Below, piece by piece: positions 45,925 to 58,939 of a stretch of DNA of 64,000 nucleotides. The stretch is from Gymnothorax reevesii (taxonomy: Eukaryota; Chordata; Actinopteri; Anguilliformes; Muraenidae). The translations under genes were made by a program, and so were the position numbers. Below the pieces are notes generated by a model. That model was not told the origin of the DNA. It did no database searches and saw only the letters and a program-made list of their open reading frames with translations. Each line of letters starts with the position of its first letter. Position 1 is the first letter of the stretch. The stretch spans positions 12,981,739-13,045,738 of the forward strand of contig CM056584.1 of NCBI GenBank assembly GCA_029721435.1, read 5' to 3'.

Positions 45925-47873
45925 AGTGTAAGGCAAAGGGAATTGAGATTTCACTGCAGTGTGTAAGCCTGCGCTGAGTATTTGTTTTGCTCTGTCAAGG
46001 AAGCTCCTCTTCAGTTAAAATGAAGCTTTGCACCCTCTGCCAAAAGCAGAGGAGTGCTGGGTGTTACCACATAAACAAACGTGTTGAAACAAAGTCAATA
46101 TGTTCCTTAAACAGGAGAAAGTGTAGATGCCCTGGCGCGGATGGCCTTGTGGGAATTATCATGTCGGCCCAAAATTTTAGAGAATTGAAAATCAGCGTGA
46201 TAACACTGACAATTAGTTTCTCCAGGAAATGTGCCACTATTAATCAACACCTTGATGGAAGTAAACTGAGCCCCAGAACCTGATGTCATCCAAAAACAAA
46301 CAAGGGTTGTGTCTTATTGCTTCATAGTAAACTTATCTGTTTCAACCTGTCATGGTATACTTCACAGGTACCTGCAGGTCTCCGTCATCTGAATTAGCCA
46401 ATAATCTGTTTTGGCACGAACTGTACGAAAGCAATGAGGCTATTTGAAGCATAAACTCTGAAATAAATTTGCAATATGTGTATGTGAATTTGGGTGCAAG
46501 CTTGTGCTTAAGTGCCATTAGAGTTTTGGGAAATCGAGCAGTTGGAACTTAATGGCACACCAAACTACGTTTGCATTTGTGTTGGGAACTCACTGGCAGC
46601 AATCAAAGTATTTTATGCATGTAGATAAAGTTACGATGAAGTCAATGATACAGCTGGTTAAATACTTCTCTGCAGGTTTATCTGACTTTGATCAAAATTA
46701 ATTTATGCAGGCAGATTGATCTCTTTGGATTTGCTACACGCTCTTTAGGTTGCTGGTTAGTCTTCATTATTACAACAGAAGCTTGAAATGAGATGTGTTC
46801 CGTTTGTTTTTCTGACATTTCCAATTCGGGATTTGCAATACTGCACACTGGACATAAACCTCAAATCTCCTGTCTTCCAGGCACAATGAATAGATGTTAA
46901 AATGAAGAGAAATGTGACTGTAATGCTTTTGTATCAGATTTATGTGGTATGACACATTCTGCATAGACTTACAGTACGTGCCGTACATCACCTGTGAATT
47001 GTTGAAAGCGTAACTCCATTTATACCTTATATGTCAGTGACCGGGCAACTACTGCCAAACCAATCTCTGTTTTCAAACCCAGCTATAGCTAGTGACAGAC
47101 CGGGCTAATGACAACACTCTCTGAATTCAGCTTTTGATATCCCATCAGAACTGATCTTGAATCATATCCTTAATTTATATCTTTTCTCAGCAGCTGAGCT
47201 GCCAAAGTTTCGGATGAGATGCGATGAGAACTGTTGTTGGGGTTTGGATTTAACATTCTCCAACCCCAGGTTGCGGAGGAACTCCTTCACTGCCCTCTGT
47301 TGGTCCCAGTTGGGCAATAATTTGCGATCACAGTTTGCACTTATTTTTTTACTTAGGTGGATTTTTGTATTTTTTTCATTTTCAGAAGTGTTGATAATCT
47401 ATTTGAAAGTGGAGCGGCATCAGAATTATTGGCATAGAAAGCCCTGAGTGGGTACATTGAAAAAACATTCCCATCTTCCTCGGAGCAAGCATTTTTCTTT
47501 TCAGTCTTCTTTCAATGAGTTTGAATCTCTCTCCTGAGCAGCCAGTGGATGGATAAGCTTTTCAGTCCAGTCTATTTTGCACATTTCGCTTTTGGTTTTG
47601 TCAGCGAGTTGGAGGCCTTCCCTAACTGGCTGGATCCAAGCCCTTCGCTCTACAGGGCGATTTAAACAGCCCCAAGAAAACACGCACTGCCAGCAACTGT
47701 CAAAAGGGAGCCCTGCCTCCAGACCGCGCTGCCCCATGATAAGATCCGTTGTTCAAGCCAAATAATTTAGGCAAAAAATGATCCACGATAAATGTTATGA
47801 TAAAAAAAGAAAATCCAGAATTTCCAACTTTATGTAGAAATGAATGACGAATTAAAGGAAAGAACCTAAATAA
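45925..47873. other. Unassigned noncoding stretch
   Basis: AT-rich, with no recognised gene or repeat family. Confidence 0.5.
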
Positions 47874-48217
47874 ATGTGGACAAATGGAGATTCTGTTCTT
47901 CTGTTCATTTTACTGGTGCGGTTTGGGTCGTCTCGTCCCCTTGCAGGTAGACGGGTGACTGCAAATCAATGCAGAGTTATTTTACATGATCACTGCCTTA
48001 AGTCACCAAATCTCAAACCAGCTGAAGTCATATGGGAGATTTTGGGACATCGTGATGACGGCGCTTTCTGTCACTATCATAAACACACCAAATGAAGGTA
48101 TAGCTCTTAGAAGAAAGGTGCGCCGTCCCTCCAGTGATGTTTTACTCTCATTGGCTCTTTGCCAAATTATGTCACAGCTGATCTGGCAGCTCATCGAGGC
48201 CTAACACCTTACTAAGA
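47874..48217 (+). pseudogene. Tc1-type transposase remnant, copy A
   Basis: The sequence GRRVTANQCRVILHDHCL, then SPNLKPAEVIWEIL, corresponds to the teleost Tc1 segment GxVTANQYKVVLxDHL and SPDLNPIEHLWEIL. The stretch with the second catalytic Asp, between DHL and SPDL, is deleted, and Glu in the IE pair is displaced (PAEVIW). Further on is a decayed RxxAPSLQ-like region, and the end GAGGCCTAACACCTTACTAAG corresponds to the family C-terminus. It is a strongly decayed relative of the copy at 58.9-59.4 kb, in the opposite orientation, and belongs to a different Tc1 lineage from the element at 6.8-8.4 kb. Confidence 0.75.
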
Positions 48218-48644
48218 GTGTTTATTTTCTTTTTTTTTTCCATGAATTTTCACTCGTTTATTCTTTTTGTCCCTCCACCACCATCAGAGACATAGTATTC
48301 AGAGCCCAGAATTTTGTAGTCACAAATGATGTTTTCCCCACAAAAAGTTAGCATAGCAGAGCAGAGCGTAACAGATTAGTTAACCAGTTCACTGCTGTGA
48401 AATTACAACTGTCAAGGATCTCTGTAATTTTATGCGAAGCACTTTGTTTAAACAGTGTCTCGATAGAGTTCAGCATGTCACTTGCTTGTTTCTTTGTTCT
48501 GAGGGTCTTCAGCCAAAGGTGGCATTACTGTGTTTATCCTTTTTCATTAGTTTTTGGAAACTCTTTTCCACTTTTTATTTTCCTGTCTATATTTTCCATC
48601 ATTCCCTGGTTCTCATTCTAGCGGCGCTGCCCTCTCCAAGATGA

Positions 48645-48735
48645 TTGGCGAGCAAGAAGCTCTCCTCCATAAAACCACGTATCTGATTGGTCAGTGGTCA
48701 AGGCTCCTCGGGGTATGCTATTGGTCTTATTGGTT
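48645..48735. promoter_or_regulatory. Cluster of four ATTGG (inverted CCAAT) boxes
   Basis: ATTGG occurs at about 48645, 48687, 48720 and 48730, two of them within GATTGG. All are in the same orientation within 90 bp. Closely spaced CCAAT boxes are a feature of NF-Y-bound promoters. No TATA box, CpG island or gene start is visible downstream on the minus strand, so function is unproven. Confidence 0.2.
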
Positions 48736-49240
48736 GGAGCAGGAAATTTAAGTCGTGCTGGTGAGGTATGGGAGCACTAGCGTGGCAGAATGAGAATCTT
48801 TGGCATTCCTTGCCTCTCCAGAGCATCTTAAAATAAGCCAACCCTTTCCCGTTACTGTCTTTTGTCCAGCGTTGGACAGAACACATTTTATGTAACCATC
48901 CAGCTGGTGTTGGGCAGCCTCCACAGCTTATTGCACCAAAATAAACTTCTCAATAAACTGAAAAATATTTTTCAATTGGACTGCACTCCTCAGGACTGGA
49001 ATATTATGATAGTGATACTTTAACTGAAGGGAAGTGAAATGGGAGGATGTGAGCCCAATGGTGGTGTTCAGGCAGGGGGAAACCAAACAATAAACGCATC
49101 ATTATACTCCTGTTTTTTATTTATTTATTTTTTTAAAGTGATGCTTTATATTTGCCTCCCTAGGGGAATATCATAGCAGTTCCTAGAATGAACTGCAGAC
49201 AATTTCCACTAATGACACTCTGCACTGGTGAAACATGCTG

Positions 49241-49262
49241 CACACACACACACACACACACA
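49241..49262. repeat. (CA)n microsatellite
   Basis: Eleven CA units. Confidence 0.9.
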
Positions 49263-50154
49263 CTTGCATTCCTACAAGGAAAAAAGCTAGCTGCGGATTA
49301 AGATGCTATATTTAGTGTGGCTCTGCCTTTTTTTCGTGATCAAGTTTTATAGCCTCTTGTCATTCTGCTTTAAGATGGCATTACATCTTCCTCATTGGCA
49401 ATCGTTCGCCACACGTACAGAAACCAGCCATCAGACCGTGAGGCGTTTACTGGAGAAAATCTGAACCGATTTCCCTTAAAATGCCTGTACATTTGTATAA
49501 TCCACAGAGTTTATGTAAGTTCATGATCACGAATGCCCAGATGTGCTTAGATGGCCCTATCACCTAGGGCAGTCATTCATTTTTCTCGTCTTCACTTCCA
49601 CCGGTGTCTTCTCTCTCCATTATCTTAGATCATGCAGTTCAAATTAACCAGCACAAATGGTGTTCCTTATACGATCTTACTTGTTTCAATTTGAAGACCT
49701 CTTTATCTGCTTTCTGCGGGCTCTATCATTCATAGTTGCTGGGGAGGAAGCAAGTTTTTTTTTTTTTTTTCCCGTCCGTTAGAGGGGCATGCACCGTTCA
49801 TTCCGGAGGAAGATTCTCAGGAATGGTGCTTATCCGCCCCTAGTAGCGGTGCTACAATCCTCGGAAGTGATAACCGCGAATTCGCGTTAATCTCTGAATG
49901 AATATCCCCGGTGGAAGCAAGTTTATCACGAGCGCGCATCAATATCATGAGCGCGTCTGGGAATGTGAGATTTTATTCTTTCCGTCGAAATATCTGCAAT
50001 GAACTTGAACATCACTCAATATGCATGCTGTCCTTGAGGTGTTTACATTGCTGTTCGCTCGGTGATATCATCATGGGCAATTGCATGAATGTCGTGATTC
50101 AGAGTGCATGATTTATTGATATATTTCTTCCTTTCTTTTCTTTTCTTTTTTTTT

Positions 50155-50172
50155 GGGGGGGGGGGGGGGGGG
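50155..50172. repeat. 18-bp poly-G run after a T-rich tract
   Basis: A CTTTTCTTTT-type pyrimidine tract and nine Ts lead into eighteen consecutive Gs. Confidence 0.9.
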
Positions 50173-51265
50173 TCATTTTTATTTCAGAATGCAAAAAAGT
50201 TTTGTTCTCTAATCCTTATTTGTAATAAATATGTAAAACTTCCAATGCCAAGAATGTTTTGGAGGAAATTAGCTTTAAATAGGTCATAATAGTGGGCACA
50301 AAGCGCAAAAGAAAAAAAAAGTCAATATGTTCGTGACCCAATTTTACCATTAAACAGGAAAGCAATGCTTCTGTCAAAATCGCATTGAAATGATTTACGA
50401 CGTCATCGTTACAGTTCATTTGCACAGATTACTTTGGCAGACGGCATTTGTTCGACCTTCATTCCAAGATGACGACAGGATTGAATTAGCAAAATCTGGT
50501 TCAGTTGAAGAGTTAAGAAAAAGCGAAGAATTTCGGCGCTGGCGTTTGATCTGCGTTTGAGTTGCCTCTGCGGCTCGTGCTGATCGCACGCATGAAAGCT
50601 TTCGCGAGACATTTTCAAATCGTCTGCTTGGCCTCAAACCTGCGTTCCCACGTCGATAATTCACGTGTCTGTCTGGGGCTGCGCAGTGACAAGGGACCAC
50701 TCTGCCCTTCAACGCAAAACCAGCTGTTCGCTGCGTAAGTGGGGATTTAAATATTAGCCAAGGCAACGATTCAAGAGCTCTGGTAAAGCCATTACAGCTA
50801 CTTCTTAAAACCATTTACAGAACGAAAGGTCTTATGCGACACTGCGTTCCAAGAGAAGCTGAGCATTAGATTAATCTGAAGGAAGAGGTAATGCTAGTGG
50901 ATAAACAACTGATTTACAGCTGAGAGGCCTCTTATCCTGCTCTGCTAACCGTTTGGGGCAGAGCGGAGATGCGGGACAGAAGGGCTCCACGGTGAAATCA
51001 GAAGTTAGGGACAGGAAGTGGTATGTCAGCGCTATAGCGTCGGCTTCCCCAGAGAGGCACTATTACTCGGGCTGAGGAGCGCTCGTCAGGGAAGGTTGCA
51101 GCCATGTGCAACGCTATTAAACTGGAACAGAAAGGTTAAACAGAAGCCAGTTCATTTTAGAGACTTGAAAGTTTGCAGCTACTGCTGCTGTTGGTACTGT
51201 TTAATTTTTTTTTTTTTTTTTTTGCATCGCCTGGGACGGAGTGCAGAGGGTGAGGTTTTGTTTTT

Positions 51266-51790
51266 AGTGGGGTTTCTTTGTTTCTTTGTTTGTGAGCAAC
51301 ATTGTGGCAAAATGGCTGCACCAATCTTCATGAAACTTTCAGGATGGGTGGGCATCAGTAGGTCAAGGTTAAGATCAAGGTCACTAGAAAGGTCAAAATT
51401 GATTTTTCTGCACTATCTTTGGTAACAATGTTAATATCAACTTCAAACTTAATCCAGAATGTGCATCTTTCAATTCTGATTTCACTCCTGTGCTACATGA
51501 AAGGGTATCCATCATAGTTGTCTTAGTGGTTGGAGGTTAAATGTCACAGGGGTCAAGATCATTGCTTAAATTAGCTTATTTTCCATTATTACTCAAAAAC
51601 AGGTAGATGTGTTTATTATGATTAATATATACGACGTTACGTATGGGCTTTGATTTGGCACTATGAACTTTGACCTTGAGTAACCTTGAAAGGTCAAACT
51701 GAAGGTCACAAATTTTCAGGCAGTTTTAACTCGTACCAAAGATAGACCACATTTATAACACTAAATCAGTGGCTAAAGTGCTACAGTTAG
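51266..51790. repeat. Probable dispersed repeat rich in AGGTCA half-sites
   Basis: The sequence begins with GTTT/CTTT repeats, GTTTGTGAGCAACATTGTGG and TTCATGAAACTTTCAGGATG, similar in style to a fish dispersed repeat that I know (GTGAGCAAGATTAC, then CCATGAAACTTTCAGG). AGGTCA or TGACCT cores recur at 51360, 51378, 51389, near 51670, near 51690 and near 51703. They include TCAAGGTCA at 51375-51383, which matches ERR/SF-1-type sites. The limits are unclear. Confidence 0.35.
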
Positions 51791-54228
51791 TGCTACCGGA
51801 GAGAGATTTGTTTTGCCTAGCAACTATTTATTTATTTTTTTGATAAAAAAGGAGTACTATACGGAGTAAGTGCAGTCAGTGTAGCTTATGCAAAATGGTA
51901 TGGGCTTTATTTCTTGCGGTATTTTCCATTTCCATTATTTTTCATTTTCCATTTCTGTATTCTTTAATCTTCCCCTCCCTCTTAGTAATGATGTGTGTTA
52001 AATGAACATTTTTATCTCTTCTGACAATTTTGCACTCTTTAGCCCACGAAAGTGTACACATCACTTCATCAGAAACTGAAGCAAAACTCAACCCACAGAG
52101 GAATGTCTGACTTCCTGTCAAACAGTATGTGGACGTTCTCAAAGAAACATTTGTAAGCCATGGTTACACGTTACACTGGCATCGAATATTGACTATTACA
52201 TGCATTCATTTTGAGGTTTTTGCAGGGTTTGTCGGCAAAAAAAAAAGTCTGTAGATTTATCTTAAAGTGCCCCTAAGCCTCCTTTGACCCCAGCAACCAT
52301 TTTCCCCCCCGTCACCGTAAGCATGAATTGAATTTGATATGTACTAGAGCACTAACTGTGGCATGTTTTCGGTTGAGAGCACTTACAGCATCCTCCACAT
52401 CCAGCATGACCCTGAAATCCCTCAGCAAGCAGGGTGTACATTTCGGTCCGAGGCCTTTTTTCCCCCTCTCGTAGAGCCAGTCCAGGGCTGGCAGGGGCGC
52501 CTATTTTTATAAAAAGCATCTTTTGATTCTGGGTAGAGTAAGAACCCTGAAGTGGAGCTGCCTTAATTACGATGTGAGGCAGGTAAGCGCTTTTGTGAAA
52601 CTTCGGCCAACGCGTAAAGGAGAAGGCTTACAGCAAATGGCTTTGCGCTCAAATGGCCGTGACTGCGGCGTTCAATGCGTCCATTTTATTGAGCTTAGAG
52701 GAGGGAAAACGCGTCCATCAAAAAGTTGGAAATGCTACTGTGTAGTTGCAAATGAGCCTTTTTAAAGCAATATAAGCTACATGTAAGGTTGGATCGTTTT
52801 GCACATCACCCCGAGGGCAGAAAAAGACTAGTCCGGGGCATAAGCGAACAACGAACGCTATTAACACGTTTTTGACCGTGCATTTATCTGGGTATTCCTT
52901 TTTTGCTTTGTTTAAATACGTTGTTAACATTGTTTATAGAACTTTTATTTCTACAGTGGTTATATAAATGCAAAAGGCAGTATTACCCCTTAATCTGATC
53001 AATATTTGCTCTTTCAGTTTACATGGTCGGCAATGATTAAAAATCAAGATAAATTCAGAATACGCTCTCTCCAATCCCCATGAGGACCAAGTAGCATTTT
53101 CTTTAAGCAAGCCAGTGTTTATGATCTGGGAGTATGTTAGCAATTAACTTTTGGGGAGACTTTATTTGTGAGAGCAGATGAGATTTTTATTATTCAATGA
53201 ATTTACCAGATACTTAAAAAAATACTGAAATGATTCAATTAACCTGTCTAATTCCAAATTTTTCCTTGCAATGTAAGTGTATTGTCCTTAGACCTCCCTA
53301 ACACATGAGCTGGGTGTATTTTTGGATTTCATGATGGTTAAGTTTAGAGTTGCATTTTTCCAGGAACAACACTTTTAGACCCTCTAGAAGTAAAAAAAAA
53401 AAAAATTTAAATCACAGATATTACTAGTAGGATTAAATGGATTAATGAAATAAGTCTCATAATTTGAATGTCAGCACATTGTGATAATGAGACTGCAACT
53501 ACATCGGAGTCCGTACACATCCAGACTGCCTCTAAACGATGTAGCCTCCTGTCACTCTGTGATCTGAACTCTATAACTGTTGCTCAGGAGAGTCTGAACA
53601 CAGTTAGTGCAAAGATGGAGGGATGTTTTGCTGTTTGGTTTGAGCGGAGGTGACTGAAAGGCAGGCAATTTTGGAATTTTCCTTCTCCCTCCTCCACCGA
53701 GCTCAAGGAGGAACCCGAAAGTCTTACATCGAGGGTCTCGTGGTCGATGGGAATGAGTTCACCCCGATTCTGGCACAGCTGGTCAGGAACTGTAACCTCT
53801 GACCTCCTGCAATGTGACTGCCATCTTCTCAATTGGTCGCCATTGGTTAGAAAATTAGAGTGGGGAAAGATAACTGGCAAAACGGTTAAAATGCTTCCAT
53901 TTGTTGACGCGGCGTCGTGAGCAGTTTGACACAGCTGAGGAAAAGGGAGAACAAGAAAAAAACTGACAGAAAAATGAAAAGTGTTTGACTGTCAGACTAT
54001 TGCATTTGTTATTGTCGTTTTGTTTCCTGATTCAGGACAGTGTGACTATTGTGCCCATTCCGGAGTGAATCGGTGTCACCTTTCAGAGAGCACTTTGAAT
54101 ATTTTTCTAGTTTATCTTCATACGTAACCCTCGCAGGTATTTTACTGGTCGTCTTTGCCAAGAAAGCCACAAACTGGCTCCCCTGTTCCCTGTTTCACAA
54201 TGCCTGCCTCTGTCAAAGCGTTGTCTGT

Positions 54229-54230
<2 letters not shown>
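51791..54230. other. Unassigned stretch with a complex patch at 52.4-52.9 kb
   Basis: No gene is recognised. The 52430-52880 tract is CpG-containing and non-repetitive, and could be conserved noncoding DNA. An exon-like segment lies at 53702. Confidence 0.5.
53702..53781 (+). other. Exon-like segment (weak donor)
   Basis: A clean pyrimidine tract (TTTTCCTTCTCCCTCCTCCA) ending in AG precedes 80 bp. Two frames are open; one reads QGGTRKSYIEGLVVDGNEFT, which has protein-like composition, and continues to a stop at about 53800. The possible donor GTCAGG is poor. I do not recognise the peptide. Confidence 0.12.
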
Positions 54231-54273
<43 letters not shown>

Positions 54274-54524
54274 ACACTCACACACACACACGAGCTCACA
54301 CTCATACACTCATGCATGCACTTACACATATACGCTCACATATGCACACACACATGCTCATATTCACTCACACATACACACACATGTACTCTTATATTCG
54401 CTCACACACACACACACTCGTGCGTACACACGTTTTCACACACGAAGACACGCACTCGCACACACACACTCATGTACACACACACACGTACGCACATATT
54501 CACGCGCACACACACACACACACC
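54231..54524. repeat. CA-rich block: pure (CA)n then degenerate
   Basis: A pure CA run (54231-54268) is followed by about 250 bp of CACACA interrupted by CTCATA, GCACA, CGTACA and similar words. Long open frames of His/Thr repeats in all plus-strand phases (54049-54611) are products of this composition, not genes. Confidence 0.93.
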
Positions 54525-57500
54525 TGTTTAATCTCTCTTTGTCAATGTTTACTGCAAGGGCTTAACAGCACAAAAGCCAACAGGATATCTCATATCAATT
54601 CACCGTTGTGATTTTGCCATACATTAAGAAATGAAGTTAACACCTGTTTTTTTAGCTGAAAGCTCTTGTAGTCATTACCTTGTACAATCAGCATCCGGAG
54701 CCAGTGTACAATTACATTTTTGTTTATTTGGGTGTAACACACCTCGTTATGCAGAGTCCTGTTAATACGCCTTTCTCCCACCTTTTCTTTTCTTTTTTAT
54801 TTTTCATTTTTATTTTTTCAGACTAATTCTCGAACATCACAGCCTCTATTTAAGAAAGGGATTTTAACACAGCCCTTTCTCACCTTTTTTTCTTTGGTCT
54901 TGTTCAATAACAGCAATAACGTGTGCTGTAGTGAAAAAAGGCCACCTTTAGTCTGTTTCTATTACCTTTACTCTAAGTTTGCGTACTTTAGACTGCAGCT
55001 TTGCTAGACTTGACTCGGAAAATACAGTGGTTTGAGCGACTTATTATTTATAAAAGTGCAACTTTCTAATGCTAAATCTGCAGATGTTTTATGTCTGGTA
55101 CATGTAGCATCTTGTTCTGGGACTGCTCGGTAGAAAAAAACAATTCTGGTTTTGAATGCAACTAAACTGAATGCAAGAATTGGCATTTATATACAACACA
55201 TTGCAGCTGTACCCCTTGTAAGATGTAAACTGGTAAGGTCAGTGAGGCTCCGGCAATTACATTTCCATGATGTCTGGTTTTCTAGACCTCAGCAGTATTT
55301 GGAAACCACAGATTGGTTTTCACTTGAAGTCCTGCCATTTACATCTCATTCTTCACATTTATTGATTTGTTTTACATTTCGTGGAGTAAAAGCAGCAATA
55401 TAACATTCTCATGAAAAACCTTCTGTCTCCTTGTTTTAGAGCCTAGGAGTATTGAGGAATTCAAACTTGGAGGGCTGTATTGGTTGAACTGGATCCTGAT
55501 TTCCATACCGTGAAGCTTATTGAACAATGAGTCGGTCACAGTTAAGGATTAGGGGTCAGTTTGGGTGTTCGCCCTATGTTATTTAAGAATCAGTCACTAT
55601 ATTTGTTACATTCACAAAGCATGCAGTGATGCCTTACCAAGGGAACAGGGCGTACGTCATTAGACCACTGACATGTTTATTTCTACAAGTTACTTTTTTT
55701 AGGCTTAGTAAAGAAATGGAATCTTCTCATGAAACCATAAGAGAGCACTGTGGCAGGACCTCGTCATTTGTCCAGTCACGCCGAGACTAATTCTCACCGA
55801 AATGACTCAACTCTAACTTGGTGCGATGATGTCAGAGCTAACAGAGTGAACAGGGAGGTTCTGTGGACCGATGACATGTCCTCACTGAATGGGGATTATT
55901 CCTCTCTGGTTCTGTAGGTCGCTCTGGCCTTACTTCATTGGTAATACAACTACTTCTTGAACTGCTGCTACTGCTACTGTTACCGCCACTTCTCCCTTTT
56001 TTAAACTGCTTTCTCCTGCTCAGGGTCATGGCAGGTTAACGCACGTCTGAGAGGTAATGGAGCAAAAGGCGGCAATGTTGAGAAGTAACCGCCAACCATT
56101 TTGAAAAGCATGATGGAAAATGGGAACTGGCTCATTCTTTCAAACCCGGCCCTATCTACGGACCATGCACACCGGTTAGTAATCAATTTACAAAAAAAAA
56201 AAAAGGTGTGCAGTCCTTTTTTCTGTCTTAGAACAGCGGGGAACATCCTTCCCAATCAGCAGTTTAAAACTTACCAGATAGATATTGACATTAGACATAG
56301 GTGATGTGAAATTCTGAAAATTATTGAAATCAGTTTGCGATCCCTTATTATTATGATTTCTTGCACTAGAATCCATCATGTGGAACAACGTCATCCTCAA
56401 ATGGTAAGTCTCTTAGCATTGTGTTGTCCATACAACTGAAAGACAAACCAAACCAGATCAGATCAAGTGAACACCAAATTTAATCTGCAGCGACTCAGAG
56501 CATGCCGTTTAAAATGAACATTGTGGCCCCAACTCTTTAAGAACAGCGTTTATTTAAGATTTTGACATTTTTATTACCTATTTCATAACATTTCCAATGA
56601 AATTAAATTGTTGTACTTTCATTGGCCTGCTGCATTAGTACAGTATTCCAGCTCGATAGCATAAGAGCTGCATGTTAACTGGAGCAGACTTGGAACTTAA
56701 TAGCAAGTGGTTTCTTTTTCACTGGGGAGAAGCTTCATTACGGGAACAAGACCCAGCCTGGACTGTTAGGGCTTCTGCAGGTCGCACTGGGTCCAGAAAA
56801 AGCTTTTGTGTTGTGAGAGGGATGGCAGGGAACCGCTAAAAGGAACATTCACATTACGAGAGTAAATTGCAGTGGTTTTTTTTATTTTCTCTTGGTTCTG
56901 GCACTAAAATCTCGACAATCATATTGCAGAGTCTTACACACCCTGGGGGGACAGTCCACTGGTGTCATCTGCAGGTGGCTGATGGAAAATTTGCAAAGTG
57001 GTTGTTGTTGGTATCAATACCAATTCCTTACGAAGTGGTATACCTCACATTTAGAAGTTTATTTTGCTCTTCTCTCTTTAGGGACTGTCTGACTAAAGCT
57101 TTTCTTCTTCAGAAATGTTAACTAGTAACAGAGACAACAGGCAAAAACTGTCTTGCCATGTTGTCCCTGGAGTGCAGAGATACGAATATTCTGCGGTCAT
57201 TTATTGTAAATATTATTGTAAGTATTTCATGCCTGAAGGTATAAATCACTAGCCTCAAAGCATATTTGCGTAAGTCGTAATTGAGATATCGGCTGCCTGT
57301 TCTTTCTTGTTGGCGAAAAAATGTGTGTTGTGTTTTTTTACTTTAGAATTTAAAAAAAAAAAAGAGAAATAAAATCCATTCTCTGAAAATATAAAAAGTA
57401 GAAAAAAATACAAAAAAGTACCCTTAAAAAATGAGGATGTCAATTATGCTATGAGGCTAACGAAATGCATGAGTGAATGAAAGCACTGAAGGTGCTGATG

Positions 57501-58687
57501 CCTCGGTCCTTACAGCAGTGGCAAGTATGTGTCGAAATCAAGCACGCTAATGCTGTTGAAACTATCAGCGAAATCTAATATAAACTTTGTACTCAAATGA
57601 ACACCAATAACTGCAATTAATTTAAGGTAGCTAAATGAACGACAAATGACATCTGGTTATGCTTGATCGTTAAGAGCTGCTCACGTCATCTACTATAACT
57701 TCAGTACTAATTTAACAGGTTGTTATCTGGCGATAAACATAAACTAAAGCTGGGTACAGAGAATGACGCAAACAAAAAAATTCATTAGGGGTCAGCTAAT
57801 GCGACAAATTTCCCCAAAATGCTGTCATTTAATAAACTTACCTGCAAACGTGTTCCAATGAAAATGAATGGAGGTCAGTGCTGGAACTTTACATTGTTTA
57901 GAACAATTGCTTTCCCCATGACATGCATTACTTCCGCATTCCTCGATTCCTTCTGGAGTCTATGGAGGTGTCAAATAGTGCTAGTAGTTGAAAACAAAGC
58001 GCTATCTAAAAAATCTGTGTGGGCCCTACAATTGATTATTGATTAACAGGCTACCCATGGGGGTATCGACTCCGAATCCCCCACGACCATGATGAGGAAG
58101 AATCGTTTCTTATAACGGATGGAAGGAAATTTGCACCTTGCGGTTGCCTGACTCTCTTGTTCTTGAGGAATGTCGGTGCATGTTTGGTCCGACCCAAAGG
58201 CCCCAACATCAGCTGGAAAGGAACTATAGTTGGCGCCCTCACTCTGGTGTGACACTATTTCAGGTGCCATTACCTATACAGATGGGAAAATGGCGAGGTA
58301 AAGGAAAGGAATGACTCTCTTGGACTTTCCCGTAAATCTGAAGCCTGACATGGCATTTTCCATCTTATTTTGGAAGCAAAAAAAAGTATTAAATGGAAGA
58401 AATGTTATAAATTCAGTTCTTGACGGGGGGAAGGAAAGTGAAAAAACTTAAACCTGAGTGGTCAGACTCAACTTTCCCTGAGCATTTCGAGTGGTTCAGT
58501 TCTGCGTGATGTTTTTGGCCAAGGCTTGTTTTTTTTTTTTTTTTTTTTTTAAGGTAGCAGGCGCCTACAACATGATCCAGCTCTGGCCAGCGCACGCACC
58601 GTTCCCATGGGAGGCTGTCCCGTTGCGCTTACGACCCCACCCGGAATTATACCACGCCCCAGATCACTTTCTTTGTCACTTAAACTT
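54525..58687. other. Unassigned noncoding stretch
   Basis: No gene is recognised. It has T-rich and A-rich runs, a CTG/CTA-like triplet patch at 55955-55985 followed by a CTGCTCAGGGTCATGGCAGG word that may be a repeat remnant, and the poly-T run at 58529. Confidence 0.5.
58529..58550. repeat. 22-bp poly-T run
   Basis: An uninterrupted run of Ts. Confidence 0.9.
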
Positions 58688-58729
58688 ACACACACACACA
58701 CACGCACACACACACACACACACACACAC
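58688..58729. repeat. (CA)n microsatellite
   Basis: About 21 CA units with one CG interruption. Confidence 0.95.
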
Positions 58730-58939
58730 CATGGCCTCAGCAGCAGTACATTGGGCTCTAAATAGCTGAAGTGTGTCCAAACAAGGTGGGGTACACAGAC
58801 TCTCATTACTGCTGCATTGGCTGCTCTTTGCTCTCGCTCTATTTCAGATAGAAAACAAAATCCTTTTTTATGGCATAAACAAGCTTGCACGTCACACAAA
58901 CGTTCAGTATCATCTAACGAAAGGGCTAAACAAACCGAT

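Larger units (their letters stand above)
48218..51265. other. Unassigned noncoding stretch
   Basis: No gene is recognised. Notable sites are an ATTGG cluster near 48.7 kb, a CA run at 49241, the CGCGAATTCGCG dodecamer at 49875 and a poly-G run at 50155. A more complex tract lies at 50500-51000. Confidence 0.5.

Noticed and set aside
50416..50814. 132-codon minus-strand frame as a gene
   Set aside because: No domain or splice context, and basic low-information composition.
52508..52516. TATA box (TATAAAAAG)
   Set aside because: An isolated match with no supporting initiator, CpG island or downstream gene.
54049..54611. Overlapping 99-160-codon His/Thr-rich frames
   Set aside because: All are translations of the CA-rich repeat block.
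55955..56040. Dispersed repeat ending CTGCTCAGGGTCATGGCAGG
   Set aside because: Only a short word resembles teleost repeats, which is too little to call an element.
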